A stretch of 20,111 bases of DNA from Bacteroidales bacterium (GCA_007122505.1 SKTQ01000156.1:1-20111), one strand, 5' to 3'; positions 7,753 to 15,175 are shown, numbered from the stretch's first letter. Numbers and translations are program-made. Notes: a model not told the origin generated them from the sequence alone.

Positions 7753-9093
7753 ATGGATGCACAAGTGAAAAAGTTCATGGATTATGTGGTGGCAAAAAAT
7801 CCGGCCGAACAGGCTTTCCACCAGGCAGTACAGGAAGTGGCTGAAACCATCATCCCTTTTCTGGAAGAAAATCCGAAGTACAAGGCTGCGAAAGTATTTG
7901 AGCGGATGATCGAGCCCGAAAGGGTAATCATTTTTCGGATCCCCTGGATCGATGATCAGGGAGAGGTACAAGTAAACAGGGGCTATCGCATTGAAATGAA
8001 CAGTGCCATCGGTCCATACAAAGGCGGTATGCGTTTTCACCCCACGGTAGACCTGGGAGTATTGAAATTCCTCGCTTTTGAGCAAGTCTTCAAAAACAGC
8101 CTGACCTCCCTGCCGCTGGGCGGTGGCAAAGGTGGCTCCGATTTCGATCCAAAAGGCAAGTCGGATGTGGAAGTGATGCGGTTCTGCCAAAGCCTGATGA
8201 CAGAGCTTTTCCGCCATATTGGCCCCGATACGGATGTGCCCGCCGGCGATATCGGTGTGGGTGGCCGTGAGGTAGGCTTCATGTATGGTCAATACAAGCG
8301 GATCAAGAATGAGTTTACAGGGGTTTTTACAGGCAAAGGCCTTGAATACGGCGGAAGCCTTATTCGTCCGGAAGCCACCGGCTACGGAACCGTGTACTTT
8401 GCACAGGAAATGCTTGCGACCATCAATGAAGAGATCAAGGGTAAAACCGTTGCCATCAGTGGCTCCGGAAACGTTGCACAGTTTGCCACAGAGAAAGTGA
8501 TCGAGCTTGGTGGGAAAGTGGTTACCCTGTCAGATTCAAACGGCTATATCTATGATAAAGACGGTATTGATACTGAAAAACTGGAGTACTTGATGAACCT
8601 GAAGAACATTAAGCGTGGCCGGATCCGCGAATATGCCGATGAATTTGGCTGCAAGTTTGTGGAAGGTGTTTCACGTCCCTGGGCCGAAAAATGCGATATC
8701 GCCCTGCCATGTGCCACAGAAAATGAAATCAACGAACAAGAAGCAAGGGAATTGGTAAAGAACGGCTGTATCTGCGTGTCGGAAGGAGCAAACATGCCTT
8801 CAACACCGGAAGCTGTGGAGGTTTTCCTGCACAATAAAATCCTCTATGGGCCCGGTAAAGCTGCCAATGCCGGTGGCGTGGCCACTTCCGGACTGGAAAT
8901 GAGCCAAAATGCACTCAGGTTGTCATGGACAAGAGAGGAAGTAGACCAGCGCCTCCATAATATCATGATCAATATTCACAAAACCTGCGTCGAGTTTGGC
9001 AAAGAAGGCGACTTCATCAATTATGTGAAAGGGGCCAACATCGGTGGCTTTGTTAAGGTAGCCAATGCCATGATTGCCCAGGGATATGTGTAG
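7753..9093 (+). CDS. gdhA: Glutamate dehydrogenase (hexameric, complete)
   Basis: 446-residue glutamate dehydrogenase, the normal length for the hexameric bacterial type, interconverting 2-oxoglutarate plus ammonium and L-glutamate. The substrate domain shows GPYKGGMRFHP, LPLGGGKGGSDFDPKGK with the catalytic-site lysines, PAGDIGVGGRE and GGSLIRPEATGYG. The dinucleotide fold is GSGNVAQFATEKVIELGG followed by LSDSNG, resembling NADP-type GdhA of enterobacteria, so NADP is a reasonable but unproven guess. It is the second GDH in the window: the copy at 1-692 has NWGGSLIRP where this one has EYGGSLIRP and starts with a different N-terminus, so they are diverged paralogues rather than a recent duplication. 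It is transcribed alone, divergently from the fusion-protein operon and convergently with wecB 39 nt away. Its likely terminator lies inside the wecB coding end (9155-9183). Confidence 0.96.
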   Translation: MDAQVKKFMDYVVAKNPAEQAFHQAVQEVAETIIPFLEENPKYKAAKVFERMIEPERVIIFRIPWIDDQGEVQVNRGYRIEMNSAIGPYKGGMRFHPTVDLGVLKFLAFEQVFKNSLTSLPLGGGKGGSDFDPKGKSDVEVMRFCQSLMTELFRHIGPDTDVPAGDIGVGGREVGFMYGQYKRIKNEFTGVFTGKGLEYGGSLIRPEATGYGTVYFAQEMLATINEEIKGKTVAISGSGNVAQFATEKVIELGGKVVTLSDSNGYIYDKDGIDTEKLEYLMNLKNIKRGRIREYADEFGCKFVEGVSRPWAEKCDIALPCATENEINEQEARELVKNGCICVSEGANMPSTPEAVEVFLHNKILYGPGKAANAGGVATSGLEMSQNALRLSWTREEVDQRLHNIMINIHKTCVEFGKEGDFINYVKGANIGGFVKVANAMIAQGYV

Positions 9094-9132
9094 TATCGTG
9101 CATTTCCCACGAAAGTGAAAAAGAAACCGCAA

Positions 9133-10215
9133 CTATTTGCGGATGTCTTCAGACAATGCCTCAGCAATTATTGCTGAGGCATTTCCTTTTCCATACAAGC
9201 CCCCGGTGAAATTGGGCGGATTGTTCGTAAAATGATCGTATGCCTCCAGCAGACATGTGGAATCACGGCCGCAAAGCCTGTTATATCCTGCATCAACCAG
9301 CTCTACCCATTCAGTCTCTCCCCTAAGGGTGATGCAAGGCTTTTCGAAAAAACAGGCTTCCTTTTGCATACCACCGCTGTCTGTAATCACCACATCCGTT
9401 CGCTCCAGCAACCAAAGCATTTCCAGGTAGCTCACCGGATCAATCACATGAACTTTTTGCGAGAAAGCAGGCAAATGGGCATCTTTAACAAGTTTTCTTG
9501 TCCGCGGATGCATAGGAAATAACACATCGGTTTTTTCAGCCAGCAAATTTATGGCACGAATCATATCTGCAAAAAGACGCGGGTCACGGGTGTTTTCTTC
9601 ACGGTGAATGGTAAGCAGAACAAAATGATCCGGAATATTTTCATAATCCGGTTTTATAGCCCTGTTCCGGAAAAAAAGGGCGGCATCGTACATCACATCA
9701 CCGGTCCGGACAATGCGGCAATGAAAATTTCTGAAACCTTCAGCTTCCAGGTTGTTGATCGCTTTTTCGGTGGGACAAAATAAAAGTCTGCTTAAACGGT
9801 CTGTCATTATTCGATTGACCTCTTCGGGCATCTGCATATTGAACGACCGGAGCCCGGCTTCCACGTGCGCTACCGGAATATGCATCTTTGAAGCCGCCAA
9901 TGCCCCGGCAAGCGTGGAATTTGTATCACCGTAAACCATCATCCAATCTGGCTGCTCTGCTTGTAGCACTTCTTCCAAAGCCTCCAGCATCCGGCCGGTC
10001 ATGGCACCGTGGGGCAAACTGTGGATGTTGAGCTGATATTTCGGGCCGGGTATCTGCATTTGTTCAAAGAAAACCCGGCTCATACCAGCATCAAAATGTT
10101 GTCCGGTGTGAACCAGAACCTCCTGCAAGCCTGACCTTTCCTGGATAGCCCTGCTCACCGCAGCTGCCTTGATAAACTGTGGCCGGGCACCAACAATGGT
10201 TAGAATTTTTGTCAT
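9133..10215 (-). CDS. wecB: UDP-N-acetylglucosamine 2-epimerase (non-hydrolysing)
   Basis: 360-residue cytosolic enzyme that interconverts UDP-GlcNAc and UDP-ManNAc, feeding surface polysaccharide synthesis. GT-B-fold family motifs are complete: VGARPQF (8-14), GDTNS (96-100), HVEAGLRS (117-124), the EEVNR segment, HREEN (204-208), HPRTR (226-230) and TDSGG (278-282) followed by GMQKEA. The length is that of the family. The ATG at 10215 is preferred over an in-frame TTG at 10221. It stands alone here, with no glycosyltransferases or other nucleotide-sugar genes beside it, and diverges from shikimate kinase. Its last codons contain the hairpin that probably terminates gdhA. Family identity is certain; which glycan uses the ManNAc cannot be told from this window. 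Confidence 0.95.
   Translation of the reverse strand: MTKILTIVGARPQFIKAAAVSRAIQERSGLQEVLVHTGQHFDAGMSRVFFEQMQIPGPKYQLNIHSLPHGAMTGRMLEALEEVLQAEQPDWMMVYGDTNSTLAGALAASKMHIPVAHVEAGLRSFNMQMPEEVNRIMTDRLSRLLFCPTEKAINNLEAEGFRNFHCRIVRTGDVMYDAALFFRNRAIKPDYENIPDHFVLLTIHREENTRDPRLFADMIRAINLLAEKTDVLFPMHPRTRKLVKDAHLPAFSQKVHVIDPVSYLEMLWLLERTDVVITDSGGMQKEACFFEKPCITLRGETEWVELVDAGYNRLCGRDSTCLLEAYDHFTNNPPNFTGGLYGKGNASAIIAEALSEDIRK
9155..9183 (+). terminator. gdhA terminator hairpin embedded in the wecB coding end
   Basis: Perfect 13-bp stem, AATGCCTCAGCAA pairing with TTGCTGAGGCATT around a TTA loop, starting 62 nt after the gdhA stop. It is followed on the plus strand by the pyrimidine tract TCCTTTTCC. On the minus strand no T tract follows, so it should serve gdhA only. 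The same bases encode residues near the wecB C-terminus (NASAIIAEALS). Confidence 0.6.
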
Positions 10216-10271
10216 TGGCAAACGTGATTGTTATAGCTTCCCCTATTCAAAATCATGTCAAATACAGGCAA

Positions 10272-10279
10272 CAAAGTTA
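10272..10279 (-). promoter_or_regulatory. Candidate -7 box for wecB
   Basis: Read on the minus strand this is TAACTTTG, an exact TAnnTTTG match, 56 nt before the wecB ATG. The nearest suitable TTG is 26 nt upstream, longer than the usual ~19-21, so this is a partial promoter match. Confidence 0.35.
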
Positions 10280-10355
10280 ACCAAATCCCCGGCTTTTTGT
10301 TATGTCAATGCTCCATGGTGGATTTATCTTCATGAAGGATTACCCAATTAATGTG

Positions 10356-10363
10356 TAGTTTTG
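10356..10363 (+). promoter_or_regulatory. Candidate -7 box for aroK
   Basis: TAGTTTTG, an exact TAnnTTTG match, ending 15 nt before the aroK ATG at 10379. This would give a very short leader. No TTG is seen at the -33 distance. If real, it also argues against the in-frame TTG at 10361 being the start codon, since that triplet lies inside the box. Confidence 0.45.
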
Positions 10364-10378
10364 CGAAAAAACCATTTC

Positions 10379-10879
10379 ATGCGTATATTTCTGGTTGGTT
10401 TCATGGGATGTGGGAAGAGCTCCATCGGAGAGCGATTGGCCAAAAAACTGAACTATACTTTTGTGGATCTGGATAGCAGACTGGAAGAGTTGCTGGGAAT
10501 GACGGTGTCAGATGTTTTTGCCCAACATGGAGAGGAGCATTTTCGGCAAATGGAAAAAAAAGTGTTGCACGAAACATTTAATTTGCGCAACACCGTAATA
10601 GCCACCGGTGGAGGTACTCCCTGTTATTTCGACAACATGGAACAAATGAAAAATTACGGCGTTACCGTCTATTTAAAAATGAGTCCGCTGAGTTTAAGTT
10701 ACAGGCTTAAATATGCCAGGAAAAAACGACCATTGGTGAAAGAGTTAAAAGGAAACGATCTTGAACAATTTGTGGATCAAAAACTCAGGGAAAGGGAACC
10801 AGTGTATATGCAGTCCCATGTAATTATAAAAGGTGAATCTGCCAAACCGGATCAGATTATTTCACTGCTGTTTGGCTGA
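10379..10879 (+). CDS. aroK: Shikimate kinase
   Basis: 166-residue cytosolic enzyme phosphorylating shikimate at O3 with ATP, the fifth step of the chorismate pathway to aromatic amino acids. All hallmarks are present: Walker A GFMGCGKSS (7-15), the DLD shikimate/Mg motif (D30, D32), an FR motif with R56, the GGG shikimate-binding loop (77-79), the LID segment ARKKRPL with R117, and a C-terminal REREPVY. The length is typical of monofunctional shikimate kinases. I use the ATG at 10379; an upstream in-frame TTG (10361) would add six residues but overlaps a -7 box. It is transcribed alone, divergent from wecB and convergent with the YqgE-family gene 47 nt away. No strong terminator is visible in that gap. 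Confidence 0.96.
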   Translation: MRIFLVGFMGCGKSSIGERLAKKLNYTFVDLDSRLEELLGMTVSDVFAQHGEEHFRQMEKKVLHETFNLRNTVIATGGGTPCYFDNMEQMKNYGVTVYLKMSPLSLSYRLKYARKKRPLVKELKGNDLEQFVDQKLREREPVYMQSHVIIKGESAKPDQIISLLFG

Positions 10880-10926
10880 TTTTGCTGATGTAAATTTTCG
10901 TGTTGAAAAACGCCTGTAGTTATCCT

Positions 10927-11493
10927 TTAGTTCAGGATGGGGTCGCTTGGAAAGTTTGCCCATATGGCATAATCGTTTCCCATTTCTTTGAGCATGTTGC
11001 TCCACAGCTTCTCGGGATATCGCGCCAGTACCGTTTCAAGTGAGCACTGGGTGACCACCCATGATTTTTCGACCATTTCACGCTCCAGCTGCTGGGGCTC
11101 CCATCCGGAGTATCCGATAAAAAATCTCACTTCTTCGGGAGTGACCAGCTGTAATTTTATGAGCTCCATAAGCTTATCAATCTCACCACCCCAAAAAAGA
11201 CCGGGTATAATTTCTATGCTGCCCGGCACTTTTTCGCCAAGGGTATGCACATAAAACAACCGCTCCGGATGAACCGGACCACCCAGAAAAAGAGGGAACT
11301 CATTGTCGGGAAACTCCTTAACAACTTGATTTAGTTTAAGATGGATGGGTTTATTCAGGATAAGTCCGATTGAACCCTCTTCAGGGTTATGTTCCACAAG
11401 CAAAACCACGCTGCGGCCAAAATAAAAATCGCGCAGCGCCGGCTCGCTGATGAGCAATTTTCCACTTGCAGGTTTCTGTTTTTTCTCTTTCAT
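10927..11493 (-). CDS. YqgE/AlgH family protein (UPF0301)
   Basis: 188 residues from the ATG at 11493. The open frame extends upstream to 11622, but family members start at about this point (KLLISEPALRDFYFGRSVVLL) and a -7 box lies 32 nt upstream, within the longer frame. Characteristic segments are GSIGLILNKPI, FLGGPVHPERLFYVH, FFIGYSGWEPQQLEREM and the closing AIWANFPSDPILN. No signal peptide or membrane segment is seen, so it should be cytoplasmic. The biochemical role of this widely conserved family is not settled. The AlgH name comes from a link to alginate regulation in Pseudomonas, which need not apply here. It diverges from the murL-like gene. Confidence 0.93.
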   Translation of the reverse strand: MKEKKQKPASGKLLISEPALRDFYFGRSVVLLVEHNPEEGSIGLILNKPIHLKLNQVVKEFPDNEFPLFLGGPVHPERLFYVHTLGEKVPGSIEIIPGLFWGGEIDKLMELIKLQLVTPEEVRFFIGYSGWEPQQLEREMVEKSWVVTQCSLETVLARYPEKLWSNMLKEMGNDYAIWANFPSDPILN

Positions 11494-11525
11494 AAGAAGC
11501 AGATGCTCCGTTTTTTTCTGAAATA

Positions 11526-11533
11526 CAAAGGTA
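11526..11533 (-). promoter_or_regulatory. Candidate -7 box for the YqgE-family gene
   Basis: TACCTTTG on the minus strand, an exact TAnnTTTG match placed 32 nt before the ATG at 11493. No TTG is seen at the -33 distance. It lies back to back with the plus-strand box at 11548-11555. Confidence 0.45.
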
Positions 11534-11547
11534 TCAGGTATTCTTAT

Positions 11548-11555
11548 TACATTTG
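11548..11555 (+). promoter_or_regulatory. Candidate -7 box for the murL-murD2 pair
   Basis: TACATTTG, an exact TAnnTTTG match, 46 nt before the ATG at 11602. The -33 TTG is not evident. With the opposing box at 11526-11533 it makes a compact divergent promoter region. Confidence 0.4.
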
Positions 11556-11601
11556 ATGATTCAATCAACGGATAAACAACAAAAAGTCTGCCAATGTTCA
11601 A

Positions 11602-13029
11602 ATGACAAAAAGTAACAAACATAGCCTATTTCTAAACTTGAGGGAAAAATTCCCGGTGTTTGCCTATAAAGACTGTTTCGTGGAGCATTCACCAACGAAA
11701 ACGCGAACAGGTTTCCAATTTGAAGTACCGGGTTGTTTCGAGTTTAATCCCGTATGGCAGATCAATTATGGCATTCATGCAAAAAGAGATGCAATACATA
11801 CTGAAACACTTTCCCAAACCTTGGTTTTCCATCTTGGAATGGTAGAAATGATCAGTTACTGGAAGGCTTTTTGCTCTCCGGAAATTTTTATCAACCCTTT
11901 CCTTTTGTCAGCAGAACAACAATTATGGTGGAAAAAGCTTTTTCGCCTGGGCTTGGGTGAATTTTTCCACGTGAATGGAATTCCACAGCCCGGCAACGAT
12001 TTGTTGCAATTCAGTTTTTCTGAACAGGCATCCTTCCCTGCCGAACGGGGAGCTGGCAATGAACAACCCGATTACGGAAAAGTACTGGTACCTGTAGGTG
12101 GAGGAAAAGATTCTGTAGTGACCCTCGAAATGTTGAAATCATTGGGCTATGAGATTATACCCTTTGTGATAAATCCCCGCCGCGCAACAACTGACGTGTT
12201 GAATACAGCAGGTTTTTCCCCTGATGAAACGGTAACCATGGAGAGAAAGATGGAACCACTGCTGCTGGAACTCAACAATAAAGATTATTTGAACGGCCAT
12301 ACCCCATTTTCGGCAGTCATTGCATTCGCATCGGCCTATATTGCCAGTCAGCTGAATATTAAATTCATAGCACTTTCAAATGAGTCCAGTGCCAATGAAC
12401 CTTCCATACCGGGTACCGACATCAATCATCAATACAGTAAATCTTTTGCTTTTGAAAAAGATTTCCGTCAATACAATGCTGACTTCCTGAAGCTGAACGC
12501 TGAATATTACAGTTTGCTCAGGCCTTTGAATGAAATACAGATCGCTGCGCTGTTTTCATCATATACCGGTTATCACCCTGCTTTTAAAAGCTGTAATGCA
12601 GGTAGCAAAGAGGACATTTGGTGTGGTAAATGCTCAAAATGTTTGTTTACCTATATCATACTCTCGCCATTTATGCCAGTTGACCAAATGATCACCATTT
12701 TTGGGAAAGAGCTTTTTTCTGATTTTTCGCTGAAAGGGATATTGGAAGATCTCTGCGGTATATCCCCCGAAAAACCTTTTGAATGCGTGGGCACTATTGA
12801 AGAGGTCAACCTGGCATTGTCGCTTACGGTGCTTAAGTGGCGCAATGCCACAGCGGGGTTACCGGCTCTGCTGCAGTATTATTCAGAAACAGGGTTGTTT
12901 CAGGAAAATGCCCTGCAGCAATTAAAACCATTTCTGCGCACCTTTGATAATGATCATTTTTTACCTCTTGATGCTGAATTTGTTTTGAAAGACAAGCTTT
13001 CTGATGATCGCTTTGGTCAACCGGCCTGA
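11602..13029 (+). CDS. murL: UDP-MurNAc-L-Ala-L-Glu epimerase-like protein (MurL family)
   Basis: 475-residue cytosolic protein that I recognise as MurL-like. In Xanthomonas oryzae MurL epimerises the terminal L-Glu of UDP-MurNAc-L-Ala-L-Glu to D-Glu using ATP, so peptidoglycan precursor synthesis does not need free D-glutamate. The N-terminal ~155 residues form a family-specific domain (FEVPGCFEFNPVW, LGMVEMISYWKAF). The C-terminal part is a PP-loop ATP-pyrophosphatase-like fold with VPVGGGKDSVVTLEML (164-179), NESSANEP (260-267), and Cys331 followed by a CGKCSKC cluster (341-347) such as is often seen in PP-loop enzymes. The next gene on the same strand, 71 nt downstream, is a MurD-like ligase, the partner expected for MurL. 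No earlier plausible start exists. Recognition rests on domain layout and pairing; a different PP-loop function is the alternative. Confidence 0.8.
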   Translation: MTKSNKHSLFLNLREKFPVFAYKDCFVEHSPTKTRTGFQFEVPGCFEFNPVWQINYGIHAKRDAIHTETLSQTLVFHLGMVEMISYWKAFCSPEIFINPFLLSAEQQLWWKKLFRLGLGEFFHVNGIPQPGNDLLQFSFSEQASFPAERGAGNEQPDYGKVLVPVGGGKDSVVTLEMLKSLGYEIIPFVINPRRATTDVLNTAGFSPDETVTMERKMEPLLLELNNKDYLNGHTPFSAVIAFASAYIASQLNIKFIALSNESSANEPSIPGTDINHQYSKSFAFEKDFRQYNADFLKLNAEYYSLLRPLNEIQIAALFSSYTGYHPAFKSCNAGSKEDIWCGKCSKCLFTYIILSPFMPVDQMITIFGKELFSDFSLKGILEDLCGISPEKPFECVGTIEEVNLALSLTVLKWRNATAGLPALLQYYSETGLFQENALQQLKPFLRTFDNDHFLPLDAEFVLKDKLSDDRFGQPA

Positions 13030-13100
13030 CGGGGTTATCGGAACAATTAGATATGTTGATTTGGAAGCCCGTTAGCGGGTGTCTATGATTATTTTAATGT

Positions 13101-14492
13101 ATGGACATGATTGGCCGTTTTTTTCATGAAAGATTTGGGGGTAAACGTTTGGCTATTCTCGGTTTTGGGCGTGAGGGGCGTTCAACCCTCAGATGTATCA
13201 GCCGTTATATGCCCGGCCATCCGGTGATTATTTCCGACCGAAACCCCAATATGGAAACAAATGACCCGGTGGTTTTGCAATCCGGATCTGTTGCCTGGCA
13301 TACAGGTCCTGATTATTTAAAAGTGCTTGAGGATGCAGATGTTATCATCAAGTCACCAGGAATTCCTTTCACAGTGATGAATGGTATGGACATCCGGGGT
13401 GTGATCACATCTCAAACCGAAGTTTTTTTGGAACTTTTCAGGGACCGGGTTATCGGAATTACGGGGACAAAGGGAAAGAGTACCACAGCAAGTTTGTTGT
13501 ATCACATTTTAAGAGAGTCGGGTAAAGCTGCAGTGATTGCAGGAAATATAGGCATTCCCTGTTTTGAGGTTCTGGAGGAGGTTACACCTGAAACCCCGGT
13601 GGTATTCGAAATGAGCAGTCATCAGCTGCAGCATATAAGGGTATCTCCCCATGTGGCTGTTTTATTGAATATTTTTGAAGAGCATCTTGACTATTATGGG
13701 TCTTTTGAGGTTTACCGGGATGCCAAGCTGAATATTGCCCGCTGGCAAAAACCCGGTGATGTTTTTGTGTTTAACAAGGCCAGCGAGGGCTTGGAAAACA
13801 TTATGTCTTTAGTGGAAACCAGGGCGGAAAAGATATCGGTGGGTGATGCTTTTCCCGGAGCGGGACAAATGCGATGTGACGGGTTGGACCTGGTATTTAC
13901 CCGCAAGGGGAAAAGCATGACTTTTAAGGATATTTGTCAACAATCGCTGATCATCGGGCGGCACAACCTGGAGAATATGGCAGCTGCTGTTGCCGCTGCC
14001 TTGGTTCTTGGTGCCGGTCCCGCTTTTATTTCCCGTGCAGTTTCCGGGTTTAAAGGACTGCCCCATCGTATGCAGCATGCCGGAACCCACAGTGGTGTAA
14101 TCTTTTACAATGATTCCATTGCCACCATTCCCGAAGCGACCATAGCAGCGGTAAAGACATTGCCGGATACGGAAACACTTATTCTTGGAGGCACCGACAG
14201 GGGGATTGATTACAGGCCTTTGATGCACTTTCTGGCTGATTCGGATGTTTCCAGGTTGTTTTTCACAGGTCCTGCAGGCCGGCGTATGCATGCTTTGGCA
14301 AAAGCCATGGAAGGCTTTCAGGATAAACAATTGATCTTTTCAGAACTTTTTGATGAGGCCGTAATCCAGGCAGCCCGGCAGACGGGTCGGGGAAAGATTT
14401 GCCTGCTTTCACCGGCTGCTGCCAGCTACGACCAATTTACCAATTTTGAGGAGAGGGGGCAGCGTTTTATTGCTCTTGCTCAAAATGCCTGA
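13101..14492 (+). CDS. murD2: UDP-N-acetylmuramoyl-L-alanine--glutamate ligase, MurD2-like
   Basis: 463-residue Mur ligase of the MurD family, joining glutamate to UDP-MurNAc-L-Ala with ATP in the cytoplasm. Seen: Rossmann-like N-terminus LAILGFGREGRST (17-29), P-loop GTKGKST (122-128), EMSSHQL (170-176), EEHLDYYG (193-200), the carbamylated-Lys-type segment YRDAKLNI (205-212), HNLEN (288-292), YNDSIATIP (336-344), GGTDRG (363-368) and SPAAASYDQFTNFEERG (437-453). Ordinary D-Glu-adding MurD enzymes usually read NDSKATN at the 336-344 region; here the Lys and final Asn are replaced by Ile. Together with the adjacent murL, this suggests the L-Glu-adding MurD2 type. The ATG at 13101 is preferred, with Met3 an alternative. 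Its 3' end overlaps the convergent RNA methyltransferase gene by 26 bp. Being a canonical MurD is less likely, since those genes usually sit in the dcw cell-wall cluster. Confidence 0.8.
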   Translation: MDMIGRFFHERFGGKRLAILGFGREGRSTLRCISRYMPGHPVIISDRNPNMETNDPVVLQSGSVAWHTGPDYLKVLEDADVIIKSPGIPFTVMNGMDIRGVITSQTEVFLELFRDRVIGITGTKGKSTTASLLYHILRESGKAAVIAGNIGIPCFEVLEEVTPETPVVFEMSSHQLQHIRVSPHVAVLLNIFEEHLDYYGSFEVYRDAKLNIARWQKPGDVFVFNKASEGLENIMSLVETRAEKISVGDAFPGAGQMRCDGLDLVFTRKGKSMTFKDICQQSLIIGRHNLENMAAAVAAALVLGAGPAFISRAVSGFKGLPHRMQHAGTHSGVIFYNDSIATIPEATIAAVKTLPDTETLILGGTDRGIDYRPLMHFLADSDVSRLFFTGPAGRRMHALAKAMEGFQDKQLIFSELFDEAVIQAARQTGRGKICLLSPAAASYDQFTNFEERGQRFIALAQNA

Positions 14493-15141
14493 TCAGAGCG
14501 TCTGCCTTATTTACCGATTGTTTCAGCCATTCCAGAAGTATATCTGACCGATCTTCTTCGTTGAGTTGCCATTCCGAAACCTTTTCCCTGATTTTTTTGG
14601 TAAGGTGGTAAAGGCATAAGGCTGCAGAAACAGATATGTTAAAACTTTCGGTAAATCCAACCATGGGGATTTTGACAAAACCATCGGCCATTTGCTTAGC
14701 CTCAGGGGTCAGACCTTTCATTTCGGTGCCAAATAACAATGCGGTTTTAGGCTCAACAGGCAGTTCATCAATCAGGCAATCGTTTTTGTGGGGAGATGTG
14801 GCAATGATCCTGTAACCTTTTTCTTTCAGACTGGTGATGCAGTGTGTGGTGTTGTGCTGTTGGGTATTGTATTTGTGCAAGCTTAGCCACTTGGATGCAC
14901 CGAGTGCTACATCCGGATTGATTTCATAAATATTTTTATTTTCAATGATATGTACATCCTGTACACCAAAACAGTCGCATGACCGAAGCACTGCAGAAGC
15001 ATTCTGGGATTGATAAATGTCTTCCATTACGACACACAGATGGCGTGTACGGAATGAAAGCACTTCCATCATTCTGGACAATCGCTGCTGGCTAACAAAT
15101 CCGGAGAGATAACTGATCAGTTGTTGTTTTTTATCGCTCAT
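14467..15141 (-). CDS. trmH: TrmH-family (SpoU) RNA 2'-O-methyltransferase
   Basis: 224-residue SPOUT methyltransferase, using S-adenosylmethionine to methylate a ribose 2'-OH; closest by motif and length to tRNA Gm18 methyltransferase TrmH. The three SpoU motifs are present: NASAVLRSCDCFGV with the catalytic Arg, LLFGTEMKGLT, and IPMVGFTESFNISVSAAL, which forms the knotted SAM site. A short N-terminal helical region and a charged C-terminal tail match TrmH rather than the larger rRNA enzymes. It lies 34 nt downstream of the ureohydrolase gene on the same strand, so the two are probably co-transcribed. It converges on murD2 with a 26-bp overlap. Family is secure; the exact RNA target is inferred. 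Confidence 0.9.
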   Translation of the reverse strand: MSDKKQQLISYLSGFVSQQRLSRMMEVLSFRTRHLCVVMEDIYQSQNASAVLRSCDCFGVQDVHIIENKNIYEINPDVALGASKWLSLHKYNTQQHNTTHCITSLKEKGYRIIATSPHKNDCLIDELPVEPKTALLFGTEMKGLTPEAKQMADGFVKIPMVGFTESFNISVSAALCLYHLTKKIREKVSEWQLNEEDRSDILLEWLKQSVNKADALIRHFEQEQ

Positions 15142-15175
15142 CGGTTTATATGAGAGAAGAATGTCGGGAGAAAGA

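Noticed and set aside
7615..8292. 225-codon open frame on the minus strand overlapping gdhA
   Set aside because: It is antisense to the strongly conserved GDH N-terminal half, has low-complexity His/Phe-rich content with no recognisable motif, and is a shadow of the GDH codon pattern.
1..9093. Recent tandem duplication or transposition explaining the two gdh genes and two fusion genes
   Set aside because: Paralogues are well diverged in protein sequence and length, and I see no flanking direct repeats or transposase.
10880..10926. Possible bidirectional terminator between aroK and the YqgE-family gene
   Set aside because: Only a 5-bp AT-rich stem (TTTTC/GAAAA) without a T tract; not supported.
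11494..11622. 43-residue upstream extension of the YqgE-family protein
   Set aside because: It would run through the promoter region and overlap the start of the divergent murL gene; family members begin at the later Met.
13068..13079. Short hairpin CCCG-TTAG-CGGG between murL and murD2
   Set aside because: Only 4 bp of stem and no T tract after it; not enough for a terminator, so the pair is still treated as one transcript.
13809..14330. 173-codon minus-strand open frame inside murD2
   Set aside because: Lies wholly antisense to well-conserved Mur-ligase motifs and shows no domain or start-site signal of its own.
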